Shown here one piece after another: positions 33,876 to 43,784 of a DNA stretch of 64,000 bases; positions within the stretch are counted from its first letter, which is position 1; every line of letters starts with the position of its first letter. The translations under genes were made by a program, and so were the position numbers. Below the pieces are notes generated by a model. The model worked only from the letters and a program-made list of their open reading frames with translations. It had not been told where the DNA came from and searched no databases. Source of the stretch: DATFRY01 sp035489015 (GTDB lineage: Bacteria > Myxococcota_A > Polyangia > Haliangiales > Haliangiaceae); contig DATHKR010000129.1 of NCBI GenBank assembly GCA_035489015.1, forward strand, positions 62,001-126,000, read 5' to 3'.

Positions 33876-36800
33876 GTCCGCGCCGCAGCCCACGCGGCCA
33901 GGAGCGCGGCCGCGCGCGGGTCATCGCCGGCGAAGCGGCGGAGCTCGGCGCCGAGCTCGGGCGCGTCGATGCCGGCCCGCGCGGCCAGCTCCAGCGCGGC
34001 GCCGACCAGGTCGCGGGCGGGCGGGCCGCCGGTGCGGGCCGACGCGTCGACCAGCGCCGCGGCCATCGCCTTGCCGAGGGCGGGGCCGAAGTGATCGGCG
34101 ACGCGAACGGCCAGGTCGCGGGCGCCGCGCAGCGCGGCCACCAGCATCGCGCCGGCCAGGGCGTCGGCGTCCACCACCCGGTCGAGCAGCGCGCCGCGCT
34201 TGTCGAGATCGCGGGCCACGTCGAGGAGGTTCTTGTTGTCGCCGGCGCGCCAGTAGTGATCGAGCAGCCGGCGCAGGGTCGGGAGATGATCCGGGTCGAG
34301 ATCGATCGCCTTCAGGTACGAGTCGGCGGCGAGATCCGGGTCGCCCAGCCCGCGCCGGCACATCTCGCCCAGCCGGAACAGGAGCTCGGCCCGCTGGGTC
34401 GGCCCCGGGGTGAGGGCGATGAGCGATCGCAGGACCCGCGCGGCCGATCCGAAGTCGCCCGCCTCGGTGTAGTGGGCGAGCAGGCTGGACAGCGCGGTGA
34501 TCGACTTCGGCTCGTCGGACAGGACCTGCTCGTAGTAGGCGATCGCCGCGCGCGGATCGCCGGACCGGCCGCACAGCTCGGCCAGCTGCAGGCGGGCGGC
34601 GCGGACCGCGCGCACGTCGTCGAGCGGGATGAGCTCGAGCAGCGCGCGCGAGGCGTCGATCGCGCGGGCCAGGTCGCCGACCCGGAGCGCGGTGCGCGAC
34701 AGGGCGGTCAGCGCCTGGCGGCTGCCCGGGTAGAGCTGGACCGACGCGGTGAACGCGGCGCACGCCTCCTCGTCGCGGCCGAGGATCTCGGCGATCTCGC
34801 CCAGCCGGTAGTGGAAGATGTCGGGCGCGAGCGCGACCGCGGCCGGATCGAGCCGCCCGTAGAGGTCGCGCGCGCGCAGCCAGTCGCCGCGCACGTAGGC
34901 GATCTCGGCCAGCGCCTCGAGCGCGATCGGGTGATCGGGGACCGCGTCGAGCGCCGCCTCGTAGGCCGCGACCGATGCGCCGAGGTCGGCCAGCTCCTTG
35001 TCGTAGAGCCGGCCGAGCTCGGTCAGGAGCACGGCGCGCTCTTGCTCGTCGGGGACCGCGGCGGCGCGCACCTGGAGCAACCCGGCCAGCGCGCGCCAGT
35101 TGCCCTGCGCGGTCGCCTGGCTCTTCAGCGCCAGGTAGGCGGACAGGTCGGCCTGGTTGTGCGCCATGAGCGCGGCGGCGTGGCGCTCGACGGTGTCGCC
35201 GTAGCCGGCGCCGGTGGCGATCTCGAGGATCTGGCGGTGGAGGTCGCTGACCTCGTCGAGGTCGCCGAGCTGGCGGAGCTGCGCCTCGAGCATCTGGATG
35301 CGCGCGGCCGGCGACTCGGCGGCGATCGGGGCCAGCTCGCCGTCGCCGAGCAGCGCGGCGGCGACCTCGGCGGCGGGGAGCGCGGCCAGCCCGAGCAGGC
35401 GGTGGGCCTCGTCGTCGCGGCCGGCTCGCTCGGCGCCGCCGGCCGCGCGGCGGAGCAGGGTGCCGCGCTCCACCTCGGTGATGGAGTGGGCGGCGGCGCG
35501 CTCGTAGAGGAGGGCGGCGTCGGCGTGGCGGCCGGCCAGCTCGTACAGGCGGGCGAGCGGCCGGGGCGCGGCCGGGATGGCCGGATCGAGCCGGAGGGCG
35601 TGCTCGTAGCAGCGCTGGGCCTGCTCCGGGTCGGCCAGCTTCTGATCGAAGATGAGCGCGAGCTCGTTGTAGAGGGCGGCGGTCTCGCGCTCGGCCGACC
35701 CGTCGGGAGACGCGGCGGCGGCGGCGATCTCGCGATAGACCAGCTCGGCCGCCAGCCCCCACTCGCCGCGCGCCATCGCGATGGAGCGGAGCGCGTGGGC
35801 GATGTCGCCCGAGTCGGGATCGCTGGCGAACGCCTCCTTGAGGCAGCGGTACGCCTCGCCCTCGCGGTGGAGGAGATCGCGGTACAGGCGCGCGCGCCGG
35901 TACCACAGCGCGGCCCGGCGCGGGCGGTCCTCGGTGGCGACGATCATGCGGCCGAGCACCTCGCTGACCGCGTCGGCCTCGCCGCGGGCGAGGTAGAGCC
36001 GCTCGAGCGCCTCGAGCGGGCGCATGTCGTCGGGCGCCGCGCCCCACATCGCCTCGTAGCGGGCGGCGGCCTCGGTGTGCTGCCCGGCCTCCTCGAGGGT
36101 GAGGGCGGCGTCGAGCTCGTCGTCGGCGCTCTCCGCGATGACCACCGTGGGCAGCCCGCCGGACGCGTCGAGGCCGTCGGCATCCGGCTCCGGCTCGATC
36201 GTCCTCACCCCCGGCTCGCTGCCGGCGCCGAGCTCCGGCTTGCCCTGCTCGATGCGCTCGAGGGCGGCCTCGACCCGCGCGATGCCGGCGTCGTCGCCGA
36301 GCGCCTCGCGGTGGAGATCGAGCGCCTCGCGCAGGCGGGCGGTCGCCACCGCGCGCGGGGCGCCGCGCGCGCGCCGCTCGAGCGAGGCGGCCAGGTCTGC
36401 CTTCTGCTTGCGGTGGCGGTGGAGGGCGAACAGGAGCAGCGCGCCCTCGTCGGACAGGCTGCCGGCGTGGCGCGCCGCCTCGAGCAGGACGATCGCGCGC
36501 TGATCGCGGCCCAGGCGCTGGTAGCACCGGGCCAGGGCCAGCCGATCGGCGGGGGCGAGGCGGTCGGGCGCGATCGCCTCGAGCGCCTCGGCGGCCGGGC
36601 CCGCCTCGCCGGCCGCGGCGGCCTCGCTGGCCAGGAGGCGCAGGGTGGCGTCGCGGCGGGCGCCGCGGTCGAAGCAGCTGGCCGCGCGCCGCATCGCCTC
36701 GCGCGCGCGGGCCACGTCGCCGATCTGATCGTAGTAGAGGTCGGCCAGCTCGAGGTGGATCTCGCCCAGCGTCGGGCTCGAGGTCGGCGGTCGATCGGCG

Positions 36801-39800
36801 GCGCGCTCGGCTCGCTCCATCTGATCGATCAGGCGCTCGAGGCACTGGGCGGCGCCGGGCGCGTCGCCCAGCTCGGCGGCGAGATCGGCGCGCTCGCGCA
36901 GGGCATCGGTCGCGCTCGGATCGGCCGCCCAGGCCTGGTCGAGGTAGTCGGCCGCGGCGGCGAGGTCGCTGGCCAGGCGCGCGGCGTGGGCGAGATCGCG
37001 CAGCGCGCGCGCCTCGCGGGCCCGACCGGCGCCGGTCCGGCGGGCGATGTCGAGGACGCGGAACAGGGCGGTGCGGTGGCGATCGAGATCGGCGCCGCGG
37101 CCGGCCAGCTGTTCCGCCGCCTCGGCCGAGATCAGGTCGTCCGGGTCGAGCGAGAGCACCCGCTGGTACAGCTCCGCGGCCAGCTCGTCGCCGTCGGGCT
37201 GGCGGGCGGCGAGCGCGGCCCGCTGGCGAGCGGCGCGCAGCTCGGCGGCGGCGTCGCCGCGGCGGACCGCGCCGGCCCCCATCGCGTCGAGGTCGGCGGC
37301 GGCCGCGGCGGGGTCGCCCAGCGCCTCGGCCGCCTGGGCGCGGAGCTCGAGCAGCGCGTCGGGCGCGGCGTCGCGCGCGACCGGCTCGAGCGCGGCGCGG
37401 GCGGCGTCGGGGTTGCCGGCGTCGAGCGCCGCGCGCGCCTGGGCCACCAGCGCGGCGTGCGGGTCGGCCTCGGCGGGCGGGGCAGGGGAGGCGGGCGCGG
37501 CGGCGGCCGGCGCGGGAGGCAGCGCGGCGCTGGCCGCGGCCAGCTCGGCGACCAGCCCGGCCAGGCGCGCGTCGTCCGGCGCGGCGGCCTGCGCGCGCCG
37601 CAGCGCGGCCGCGCCCAGCTCGAGCCGCGCGGCGGTCGGATGGGCCACGACCAGCGCGGCCAGGTCGACCGCGGCGGTGACGCGCTCGGCGGCCAGCTGG
37701 TCCGCGTCCTGGCCGCCCAGCTCGCCGTCGCCGGGCAGGACCTCGGCCAGGCGCGAGGTCGCCCGCACCGCGGCTTCGACCTGCGACCGCGCGCGCGCGT
37801 CGCGCGCCGCGAACCGGAGCGCCGGGCGATAGTCGGGATCGATGGCGAGCGCGCGGGTGTAGCTCTCTCGCGCCACCTCCGGCTGGCCCAGCCGCTCCTC
37901 GTGGACGGCGGCCAGGCGGACCAGGAGCGACTTCTGGCTGGCCGGTTGCCGGGTGGTGGCGGCGATCTTGCGGCCGAGGATCACCGCGACGCGCTCGTGG
38001 TCGCCCTCGTCGCGCTTGAGCCGCTCGAGGACGTCGAGCGACGGCATGTGATCGCCGACCCGCGACAGCGCGGCCTCGAGGCACCGCTCGGCCTCGCGCT
38101 CGCGCCCACCCGCCTTGCGGTAGAGATCGCCGGCCCGGTACCAGGCGTCGGCGCGGGCGGCGTCGCCGAGCCCGGCGCGGCGGTCGCCGGCCAGCGACTC
38201 GTACGCCAGCGCGGCACGGGCCAGGTCGGCGCTGTGCTCGTGGAGCGCGGCGAGCGCGCGCCAGGTGGCGACCCGCATCTCGGCCGGCGCGGCCGGATCG
38301 GCGATGGCCAGCTCGTAGGCCGCGGCTGCCGCGTCCGGCTGGCCGAGCGCCTCGCGGGCGGTGCCGAGCCGGTACGCGCGCTCCGGCTTCTCGGCGCCCG
38401 GCTCGGCCATCAGCTCCGCGTACGCGCGCTCGACCTCGCCCCAGTCGCGAGCGCGCCAGCCGGCCTCGCCGAGCGCGATGAGGGCGGCGCGGCGCAGGTC
38501 GGCGGTGGCGCGGGTGCCGGCGCCCGCGCGATCCGCGCCGGTGGCGCCCGCGCGATCCGCGCCGGTGGCGCCCGCGCGATCCGCGCCGGCGGCGGTCGCG
38601 CGATCCGCGCCGGTGGCGGTCGAAGGATCCCCGCTGGCGACGCGCTCGGTCGGGCGATCCCAGCTGGCCACCCGCTCGGGTGCCCGATCGCCGGCGGCGA
38701 CGCCCTCGCTCGCGGTGGGCTCGCCCGCCTCGCCCGCGCCGCCCGCCTCGCCCCCGCCCAGCGCATCGACCGCGTCTCGCGCTCGCTCGAGCGCGGCGGC
38801 GGCGTCGCCGGTCTGGAGGAGCGCCTGCGCGACCGCGGTCGACAGCTCGGCGCGCTCCCTCGGGTGAATCGCGACCTCGAGCGCGCGCTCCAGCGAGCCG
38901 GCCCGTCCGTGCGGATCGCCCAGCGCCCCCAGCACGTCGGCGCGCAGGCGCAGCATGCTGGCCGCGCGCGCGGCGGGCAGCGGCTCCTCGAGCGCCCGGT
39001 CCAGATCGAGCAGCGCGCCGGTCAGGTCCTCGCCGGCGTCGAAGGCCAGCTGCGCGCGGCGGGCGAGCAGCTCGGCCCGCTCGCCGGTCAGCGCCGGGTG
39101 GGCCAGGAGCGCGCCCAGCCAGTAGCGCTCGGCGTCGCGGTCGCCGCGCGCGTGGGCGACCCCGGCCAGGGCGCGCGCGGCCCGCAGGCGGAGCGGGTGC
39201 GCCTCGCTCGACAGCGCGAACGCGCGCTCCTGATCGACCAGCGCGGCGTCGCGCTGGCCCAGCTCGCCGAGCAGCTCGGCGCGGGTCATCGCCAGCGCGG
39301 CCGCCCGCGCGCGCAGCTCGTCCGGCGCCGACGAGTCCTCCTTGACCGCGCGCGACAGCGCCTCGATGGCGCTGCCGAGCTGATCCGCGGCCTCGTCGCC
39401 GCGCTGCTCGGCGCGCGCCCACCCGGCCATCATCTCGTGCGCCTCGGCCGCGACCAGCGGGGCGCCGCTGGCGCCGGCCCGCTCGAGCGCGGCGCGCGCC
39501 GCGGCTCGCTCCCCCGGATCGTCGCCGGCCAGGAGGTGGCGGCCTAGCTCGAGCGAGTCGCGGGCCGAATCGACCGGGCCGGCTGCGGTCACCGCCAGCA
39601 GCGAGCGCAGGAGCCGCACCGCCTCCGCGTGATCGCCGCGCCGAGCCGCCGCCGACGACGCGCCGCGCAGCGCGGCCGGCTCGCCGGGCAGGAGCTCGAG
39701 CACGGCGCGGTGGAGCCGCTCGGCCCGCTCCTGGTCGCCGATGCGCTCGAGCTGGGCGGCGGCCCGCACCAGCGCGCGGACCTGACCGCGCCGGTCGCGC

Positions 39801-41410
39801 CGCTCCTGGTGGAGGGCGGCGGCCCGCTCGAGCGACGCGGCCGCCGCGGCGTCCTGGCCGCCGGCCACCTGCACGTCGGCCAGCACCTCGAGCGCCGACG
39901 GGTTGAGCGGATCGAGCCGCTGCGCCTCCTCGATCTCGGCCAGCGCCGCGCCGGTGTCGCCGACCTCCACGCACAGCACCTGGGCCGCCTGCACGTGATC
40001 GCGGGCGCGCCGGGCCGGGTCGGTGGTCGCCTCCGCTCGCGCGCGGAGCAGCCGCACCAGGTCGGACCAGCGCTGATCTTCGCCGTAGCGGTCGACCAGC
40101 GCCTCGGTCGCCTCCGGATCCCCGGGCGCCAGCTCGAGCACGCGCTCGTACAGCCCGCTGGCCTCGGCCGGAGCGGCGCGGCGGAGCAGGCGGGCGGCGA
40201 CCAGGGCAGCCCGCGCCGACCACTCGCGCTCGCCGGCCGCGGCGGCCACCTGGCTGAGCGTGCGATAGCGCGCGCCCGCGCCGATCGCGTCGCCGCGCGC
40301 CACCGCGATGCTGGCCAGCGCCGCGTGGGCCGGCGCGAAGTCGGGCCACCGGTTGAGCGCGCGCACGGCCAGGTCGGCGCACTCGTCGAACAGCTCGCGC
40401 CGGGCCGACCCGATGGCGAGCAGCCGGTCGAGCAGCAGCGACTCGTCGTCGAGGTGGGCGGCCAGGCGCGCGCGGTAGAGCCGCATCGCGCCGTCCACGT
40501 CGCCCGAGCACAGCCGCTCGTCCGCCTCGCGCAGGCGGTCGAGGGTGTCGAACAGGAAGAGCGACTCCGGCGCGCTCGCCGCGCTGGCGCCGCGCGGGCC
40601 GAGCCGCGCGCCCGCCTCGGAGTCGACCGGCGCGGCGCCGGCCGGGCGATAGCCGAGCGCGAGGGCGCCGATCTCGATGCGCACGTCCGCGATGACGAGC
40701 CCGCGCGTGTCCGGCAGCCGCCAGCCGGCGGTGGGCAGGATGTGCCACAGCGCCATGGCCAGCGGGTCGATGTCGATGTCGCCCAGCCCGCGGACCGCGC
40801 TGGCCCACGGGCCCATCGCGGTCCGGTCGATCTCGTGCCGGCCGGTGGTCGCGCCCGAGCCGGTCCCCTCCGGCGCGCGCGGGTCGTCGCGCCCGCCGAG
40901 CAGCGCGGTCATGATCCGGTGCGCCGCCAGCGGCGCCGGGGTCGGCAGGTAGCCGTAGGTCAGCGAGCGCCCGCACGCGAAGCGAAGCCGGCCCTGCGCG
41001 GCCTCGAGGTAGACGCGCGCGGTCAGCTCGGCGGCCTGGCCGGCCTCTCGTACCCGCGCGCCCAGGTTGAGGTGACCGTCGCACGCCAGAACCCGCAGCT
41101 CCTCGACGCCGAGGTCGCCGAGCGCGTGCGCGTGGCGGGCCACGAACCGATCGAGGTCGGCCTGCTCCATCCGGAGATCCGCGTGGCGAGCGCGGGTGCG
41201 GTGGCGCTGGAACGCCTCGGGCCCGACCGCGAGGTCGACCGGCAGGCGCAGATCGGGCACCTCGAGCTCGAGCCGCTCGAGGCGAAGCCAGCCGAAGAAG
41301 GTGCGCTCGTCGAGCGTGAGTCGCCCGCTGCCGCCGGCCAGCCGAAAGCTGAAGCCCAGGCGAGGCGCCAGGGATCCCGCTCGGGAGCTGTCAGCCAGCG
41401 TGTTCGACAC
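33872..41410 (-). CDS. Giant tetratricopeptide-repeat protein (~2500 residues)
   Basis: 2512 residues from the GTG at 41410, chosen because AGGGGA lies six bases upstream and the codons before it are atypical; an ATG at 41431 and a GTG at 41539 are alternatives. The first ~280 residues form a non-TPR beta-rich domain (RLTLDERTFFGWLRLERLELEVPDL). The rest is a long array of TPR-like helical pairs, very rich in Ala/Arg/Glu, e.g. ESLYLKAIDLDPDHLPTLRRL-like units. No signal peptide or TM segment is seen, so a cytoplasmic scaffold is the simplest reading. A low-complexity insert encoded by 24-bp repeats lies at 38530-38649. It is coupled to the TatT-like lipoprotein gene by GTGA. Confidence 0.85.
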   Translation of the reverse strand: MSNTLADSSRAGSLAPRLGFSFRLAGGSGRLTLDERTFFGWLRLERLELEVPDLRLPVDLAVGPEAFQRHRTRARHADLRMEQADLDRFVARHAHALGDLGVEELRVLACDGHLNLGARVREAGQAAELTARVYLEAAQGRLRFACGRSLTYGYLPTPAPLAAHRIMTALLGGRDDPRAPEGTGSGATTGRHEIDRTAMGPWASAVRGLGDIDIDPLAMALWHILPTAGWRLPDTRGLVIADVRIEIGALALGYRPAGAAPVDSEAGARLGPRGASAASAPESLFLFDTLDRLREADERLCSGDVDGAMRLYRARLAAHLDDESLLLDRLLAIGSARRELFDECADLAVRALNRWPDFAPAHAALASIAVARGDAIGAGARYRTLSQVAAAAGEREWSARAALVAARLLRRAAPAEASGLYERVLELAPGDPEATEALVDRYGEDQRWSDLVRLLRARAEATTDPARRARDHVQAAQVLCVEVGDTGAALAEIEEAQRLDPLNPSALEVLADVQVAGGQDAAAAASLERAAALHQERRDRRGQVRALVRAAAQLERIGDQERAERLHRAVLELLPGEPAALRGASSAAARRGDHAEAVRLLRSLLAVTAAGPVDSARDSLELGRHLLAGDDPGERAAARAALERAGASGAPLVAAEAHEMMAGWARAEQRGDEAADQLGSAIEALSRAVKEDSSAPDELRARAAALAMTRAELLGELGQRDAALVDQERAFALSSEAHPLRLRAARALAGVAHARGDRDAERYWLGALLAHPALTGERAELLARRAQLAFDAGEDLTGALLDLDRALEEPLPAARAASMLRLRADVLGALGDPHGRAGSLERALEVAIHPRERAELSTAVAQALLQTGDAAAALERARDAVDALGGGEAGGAGEAGEPTASEGVAAGDRAPERVASWDRPTERVASGDPSTATGADRATAAGADRAGATGADRAGATGADRAGAGTRATADLRRAALIALGEAGWRARDWGEVERAYAELMAEPGAEKPERAYRLGTAREALGQPDAAAAAYELAIADPAAPAEMRVATWRALAALHEHSADLARAALAYESLAGDRRAGLGDAARADAWYRAGDLYRKAGGREREAERCLEAALSRVGDHMPSLDVLERLKRDEGDHERVAVILGRKIAATTRQPASQKSLLVRLAAVHEERLGQPEVARESYTRALAIDPDYRPALRFAARDARARSQVEAAVRATSRLAEVLPGDGELGGQDADQLAAERVTAAVDLAALVVAHPTAARLELGAAALRRAQAAAPDDARLAGLVAELAAASAALPPAPAAAAPASPAPPAEADPHAALVAQARAALDAGNPDAARAALEPVARDAAPDALLELRAQAAEALGDPAAAAADLDAMGAGAVRRGDAAAELRAARQRAALAARQPDGDELAAELYQRVLSLDPDDLISAEAAEQLAGRGADLDRHRTALFRVLDIARRTGAGRAREARALRDLAHAARLASDLAAAADYLDQAWAADPSATDALRERADLAAELGDAPGAAQCLERLIDQMERAERAADRPPTSSPTLGEIHLELADLYYDQIGDVARAREAMRRAASCFDRGARRDATLRLLASEAAAAGEAGPAAEALEAIAPDRLAPADRLALARCYQRLGRDQRAIVLLEAARHAGSLSDEGALLLFALHRHRKQKADLAASLERRARGAPRAVATARLREALDLHREALGDDAGIARVEAALERIEQGKPELGAGSEPGVRTIEPEPDADGLDASGGLPTVVIAESADDELDAALTLEEAGQHTEAAARYEAMWGAAPDDMRPLEALERLYLARGEADAVSEVLGRMIVATEDRPRRAALWYRRARLYRDLLHREGEAYRCLKEAFASDPDSGDIAHALRSIAMARGEWGLAAELVYREIAAAAASPDGSAERETAALYNELALIFDQKLADPEQAQRCYEHALRLDPAIPAAPRPLARLYELAGRHADAALLYERAAAHSITEVERGTLLRRAAGGAERAGRDDEAHRLLGLAALPAAEVAAALLGDGELAPIAAESPAARIQMLEAQLRQLGDLDEVSDLHRQILEIATGAGYGDTVERHAAALMAHNQADLSAYLALKSQATAQGNWRALAGLLQVRAAAVPDEQERAVLLTELGRLYDKELADLGASVAAYEAALDAVPDHPIALEALAEIAYVRGDWLRARDLYGRLDPAAVALAPDIFHYRLGEIAEILGRDEEACAAFTASVQLYPGSRQALTALSRTALRVGDLARAIDASRALLELIPLDDVRAVRAARLQLAELCGRSGDPRAAIAYYEQVLSDEPKSITALSSLLAHYTEAGDFGSAARVLRSLIALTPGPTQRAELLFRLGEMCRRGLGDPDLAADSYLKAIDLDPDHLPTLRRLLDHYWRAGDNKNLLDVARDLDKRGALLDRVVDADALAGAMLVAALRGARDLAVRVADHFGPALGKAMAAALVDASARTGGPPARDLVGAALELAARAGIDAPELGAELRRFAGDDPRAAALLAAWAAART
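38530..38649 (-). repeat. 24-bp tandem repeats inside giant TPR gene
   Basis: Units start at 38530, 38554, 38578, 38602 and 38626; the first two are identical (gatccgcgccggtggcgccc then gcgc) and the others diverge gradually. In the protein they encode an eight-residue ADRAGATG-type repeat. The unit keeps the frame, so copy-number change would alter only linker length. Confidence 0.85.
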
Positions 41411-41498
41411 GTCGCGTCCCCTGACCACCATCGGCTGCGCCGATCGCTTGCGCCGACGGGCATCCTCGAGGCCCCCGCCCGCCGCGGTCGCGAACCGA

Positions 41499-41505
41499 TC
41501 ATATA
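41499..41505 (-). promoter_or_regulatory. -10-like box upstream of giant TPR gene
   Basis: The minus strand reads CATATATGATCGG here, giving TATGAT (five of six to the consensus) in otherwise GC-rich DNA. No good -35 is visible. A start just downstream would support the GTG at 41410 or ATG at 41431 rather than the GTG at 41539. The remaining gap to the foldase stop at 41621 holds nothing else I can name. Confidence 0.35.
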
Positions 41506-41620
41506 TGGTGGCGCCGCCCCCGTGGGAAGGGCGGGCCACCTCGCGCGCGTGTCACTCCTCGAACGGCGCACGCGCCGGCTGCGAGCGCGCCCGGCTCAGG
41601 TCCCGGCCGGGGGGATCAGA

Positions 41621-43768
41621 TCAGAAGGAGCGTCGGCCGCCGAAGCGGGCGCCGAGCGTGGCGCACGGCTGATAGCCGGCCTGCTCGGCCCCCTTCTCGC
41701 CCTTCTCGTCCTCGAACAGCTCGCGGCTGACCTTGATCTCGCCCTTCTTGCTGGTCTCCTCGCAGCGCCGGGTCACCCAGTCGGACACGCGCTCGAGGCC
41801 CTTCTGGTACGCCAGTTGCTCCACGAGCTCGGGTCGCGACTCGTCGAACTTGGCGACGTCGGCGTCCTCGCGGTCCTTGAGGACCACCACCGCGAAGCCG
41901 TCTGGAAGCTCGTACGCCTCGGGAGCGATCTTGCCTTCCTCGAGCTTCTCGAACAGGTCGGTGACCAGCTTCTCGGACTTGCCGACGCCCGGCACGAAGT
42001 CACCCATGCGGGCCACCGGCCCGACCGTGTCGAGCCCGGGCTTGTCGACCGTGACCTCGGGCAGCGTCTCCCCCGAACCGGCCGCCGGAGCCGCGCCCGC
42101 CGGAGCGGCGCCCGGAGCGGCCGGCTTGCCCGCCGGAGCCGGAGCGGCGCCCGCCGGAGCGGCCGGCTTGCCCGCCGGAGCCGGAGCCGCGCCCGCCGGA
42201 GCGGCCGGCTTGCCCGCCGGAGCCGGAGCGGGAGCCGGAGCCGGCGTCCCGCCCGACTGCGCCAGCACGTTCGGCCCCTCGCGCACGATGAATCCCTGCT
42301 TGCCGTCCTCGACCGGCGCCGTCGCGCCGCCTTCCTCGCCGGCACCCTCCTCGCCCTCCTCGCCGCCGGTCGTCATGCCCCCCGGCGGCACGGTGCGGAC
42401 GTCGATCCCCTGGCCCTTGAGCTGCTCTAGCTGCTCCAGCACCTCCGGCGGGAGATCGTTGGTGCTCGGCGACGAGTCATCGCGCTTGCGCTCGAACAGC
42501 TCGTCGAGCGGCCGGGTCGCCGCCATGGCGATCGCCTTGTCGGCGTCGCGCTTGGCCAGCGCGCGCGCGTAGTAGTCGGGCGCGACCCGGAACGCCAGGT
42601 CGAGGCGCTTCTGCTCGTAGGTCAGCGCCTTGTCGCTCCGCTCCTCGACCCGGACGATGTAGTAGCCGCGCTCGCCCTCGATCACATCGGAGACCGTGTG
42701 GACGGCCAGCTTCTTGACCGCCTCGACCACTTCCTTGCCCTGGCCGAGCGAGTCGGCCGGGCGCCAGCCGAGCAGCCCGCCGCGCGCCAGCGACGGCCGG
42801 TCCTCGCTGACCTCGCGAGCCACCGCGCCGAAATCGCCTCCAGCGGCCAGGCGAGCCTGCGCCGCCTCGGCCCGCTTCCGGGCCGGAACCTTCTCCTCCG
42901 CCGCCCCCGGCTTCTTGCCCGCGGCGGCAGCCGGGTCGCCCGGCTTCGCCTCTCCCGGCTTCGCCTGGCCCGGCTTTGCGCCCGGCTTCTCCGCCGCGTC
43001 CCGGGCGATGAAGATGAGCCGGGCCAGCACGCGCGGCTTGTCGGTCGCCCACTGGGTCTTCTCCGTCTCCCACGCCTTCTTGAGATCCGCCTCGTGACCG
43101 CTCATGTAGCGGTCGAGGTCGGCCTCGGTCAGCTGCAGCGCCGAGCGATAGCGCCGCTGGTCGAACTTCACGTAGTCGGCGGTGATGCGCGTGTTCTGGT
43201 TGACGTAGACCTGCCGCGCCTCCTCGTCGGAGACCGTGGCGCTGCGGATGAGCAGCTGCCGCATCATTTCCGCCATGTGCTCGCGGCGCTGCTCGTCGAT
43301 GAGCTGGCGCACGTTGGTCAGCCCGAGCCCGTTGGCGAAGTTCTCGAGCTGCTGGTAGTCGCTCAGGAACTTGGGATCGTCCTGGCGAATGAACTGACCC
43401 AGGATGAGGAACTCGCCGGTCGACATCGCCAGGTTGACCGCGTCGTCGCTCATCCGGAAGCCCTGGTCCTGGGCCGCCTGGGCCAGGAGCTCGCGCTCGA
43501 CCAGCGAGTCGACCGCCTGCTGCCGGCGGATCCCCATCTGGCCCGGGCCGCCGCCGCCGCCGCGCAAGGCGTTCATCGCGAAGCGCCAGCTGTTGAGCGA
43601 CACCGACTGGCCGTCCACCTCGAGCGCGGCCGTCTTCGACTGGCCGGCGCATCCGAGGCTGTCAGGGCTGGCTTGCGGTCCGAAGCTGATGATGAAGACC
43701 GCGATGATGATCCCAAACAGGATCCAGATGATGAACGACCGGGAGTTCCTTCGCATCTGCTCGAGCAT
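41621..43768 (-). CDS. PpiD/SurA-like membrane-anchored peptidyl-prolyl isomerase
   Basis: 715 residues. A single N-terminal TM helix (about 11-31, SFIIWILFGIIIAVFIISFG) anchors a periplasmic protein. A SurA_N-like helical chaperone region follows (VDGQSVSLNSWRFAMNAL, QQAVDSLVERELLAQAA), then a parvulin domain (~290-390: ARLAAGGDFGAVAREVSEDRPSLARGGLLGWRPADSLG, VIEGERGYYIVRVEER). The C-terminal third has an Ala/Pro linker with three copies of PAGKPAAPAGAAPA and a second parvulin-like tail (LEEGKIAPEAYELPDGFAVVVLKDRED). Architecture matches PpiD, which helps fold proteins leaving the Sec channel. A perfect 16-bp palindrome lies just upstream. Confidence 0.88.
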   Translation of the reverse strand: MLEQMRRNSRSFIIWILFGIIIAVFIISFGPQASPDSLGCAGQSKTAALEVDGQSVSLNSWRFAMNALRGGGGGPGQMGIRRQQAVDSLVERELLAQAAQDQGFRMSDDAVNLAMSTGEFLILGQFIRQDDPKFLSDYQQLENFANGLGLTNVRQLIDEQRREHMAEMMRQLLIRSATVSDEEARQVYVNQNTRITADYVKFDQRRYRSALQLTEADLDRYMSGHEADLKKAWETEKTQWATDKPRVLARLIFIARDAAEKPGAKPGQAKPGEAKPGDPAAAAGKKPGAAEEKVPARKRAEAAQARLAAGGDFGAVAREVSEDRPSLARGGLLGWRPADSLGQGKEVVEAVKKLAVHTVSDVIEGERGYYIVRVEERSDKALTYEQKRLDLAFRVAPDYYARALAKRDADKAIAMAATRPLDELFERKRDDSSPSTNDLPPEVLEQLEQLKGQGIDVRTVPPGGMTTGGEEGEEGAGEEGGATAPVEDGKQGFIVREGPNVLAQSGGTPAPAPAPAPAGKPAAPAGAAPAPAGKPAAPAGAAPAPAGKPAAPGAAPAGAAPAAGSGETLPEVTVDKPGLDTVGPVARMGDFVPGVGKSEKLVTDLFEKLEEGKIAPEAYELPDGFAVVVLKDREDADVAKFDESRPELVEQLAYQKGLERVSDWVTRRCEETSKKGEIKVSRELFEDEKGEKGAEQAGYQPCATLGARFGGRRSF
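42111..42236 (-). repeat. 42-bp in-frame repeats in the foldase gene
   Basis: ggccggcttg recurs at 42119, 42161 and 42203, exactly 42 bases apart, inside near-identical units. They encode the 14-residue PAGKPAAPAGAAPA linker repeats. Confidence 0.85.
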
Positions 43769-43784
43769 TGCGGGCGCATCCTAG

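Noticed and set aside
34091..39547. An open frame of about 1800 codons on the plus strand, opposite the giant TPR gene
   Set aside because: It arises from GC3 bias of the minus-strand gene; the translation is low-complexity Arg/Gly/Ala with no motif, while the minus strand shows regular TPR helices. Other long antisense frames in the window (e.g. opposite clpB, lon and the mutase) fail in the same way.
41411..41539. Start of the giant TPR gene at the GTG at 41539
   Set aside because: Codons in this stretch include ATA, AGG and CGA, unlike the rest of the gene; a -10-like box lies inside it and AGGGGA precedes the GTG at 41410. Kept as an alternative only.
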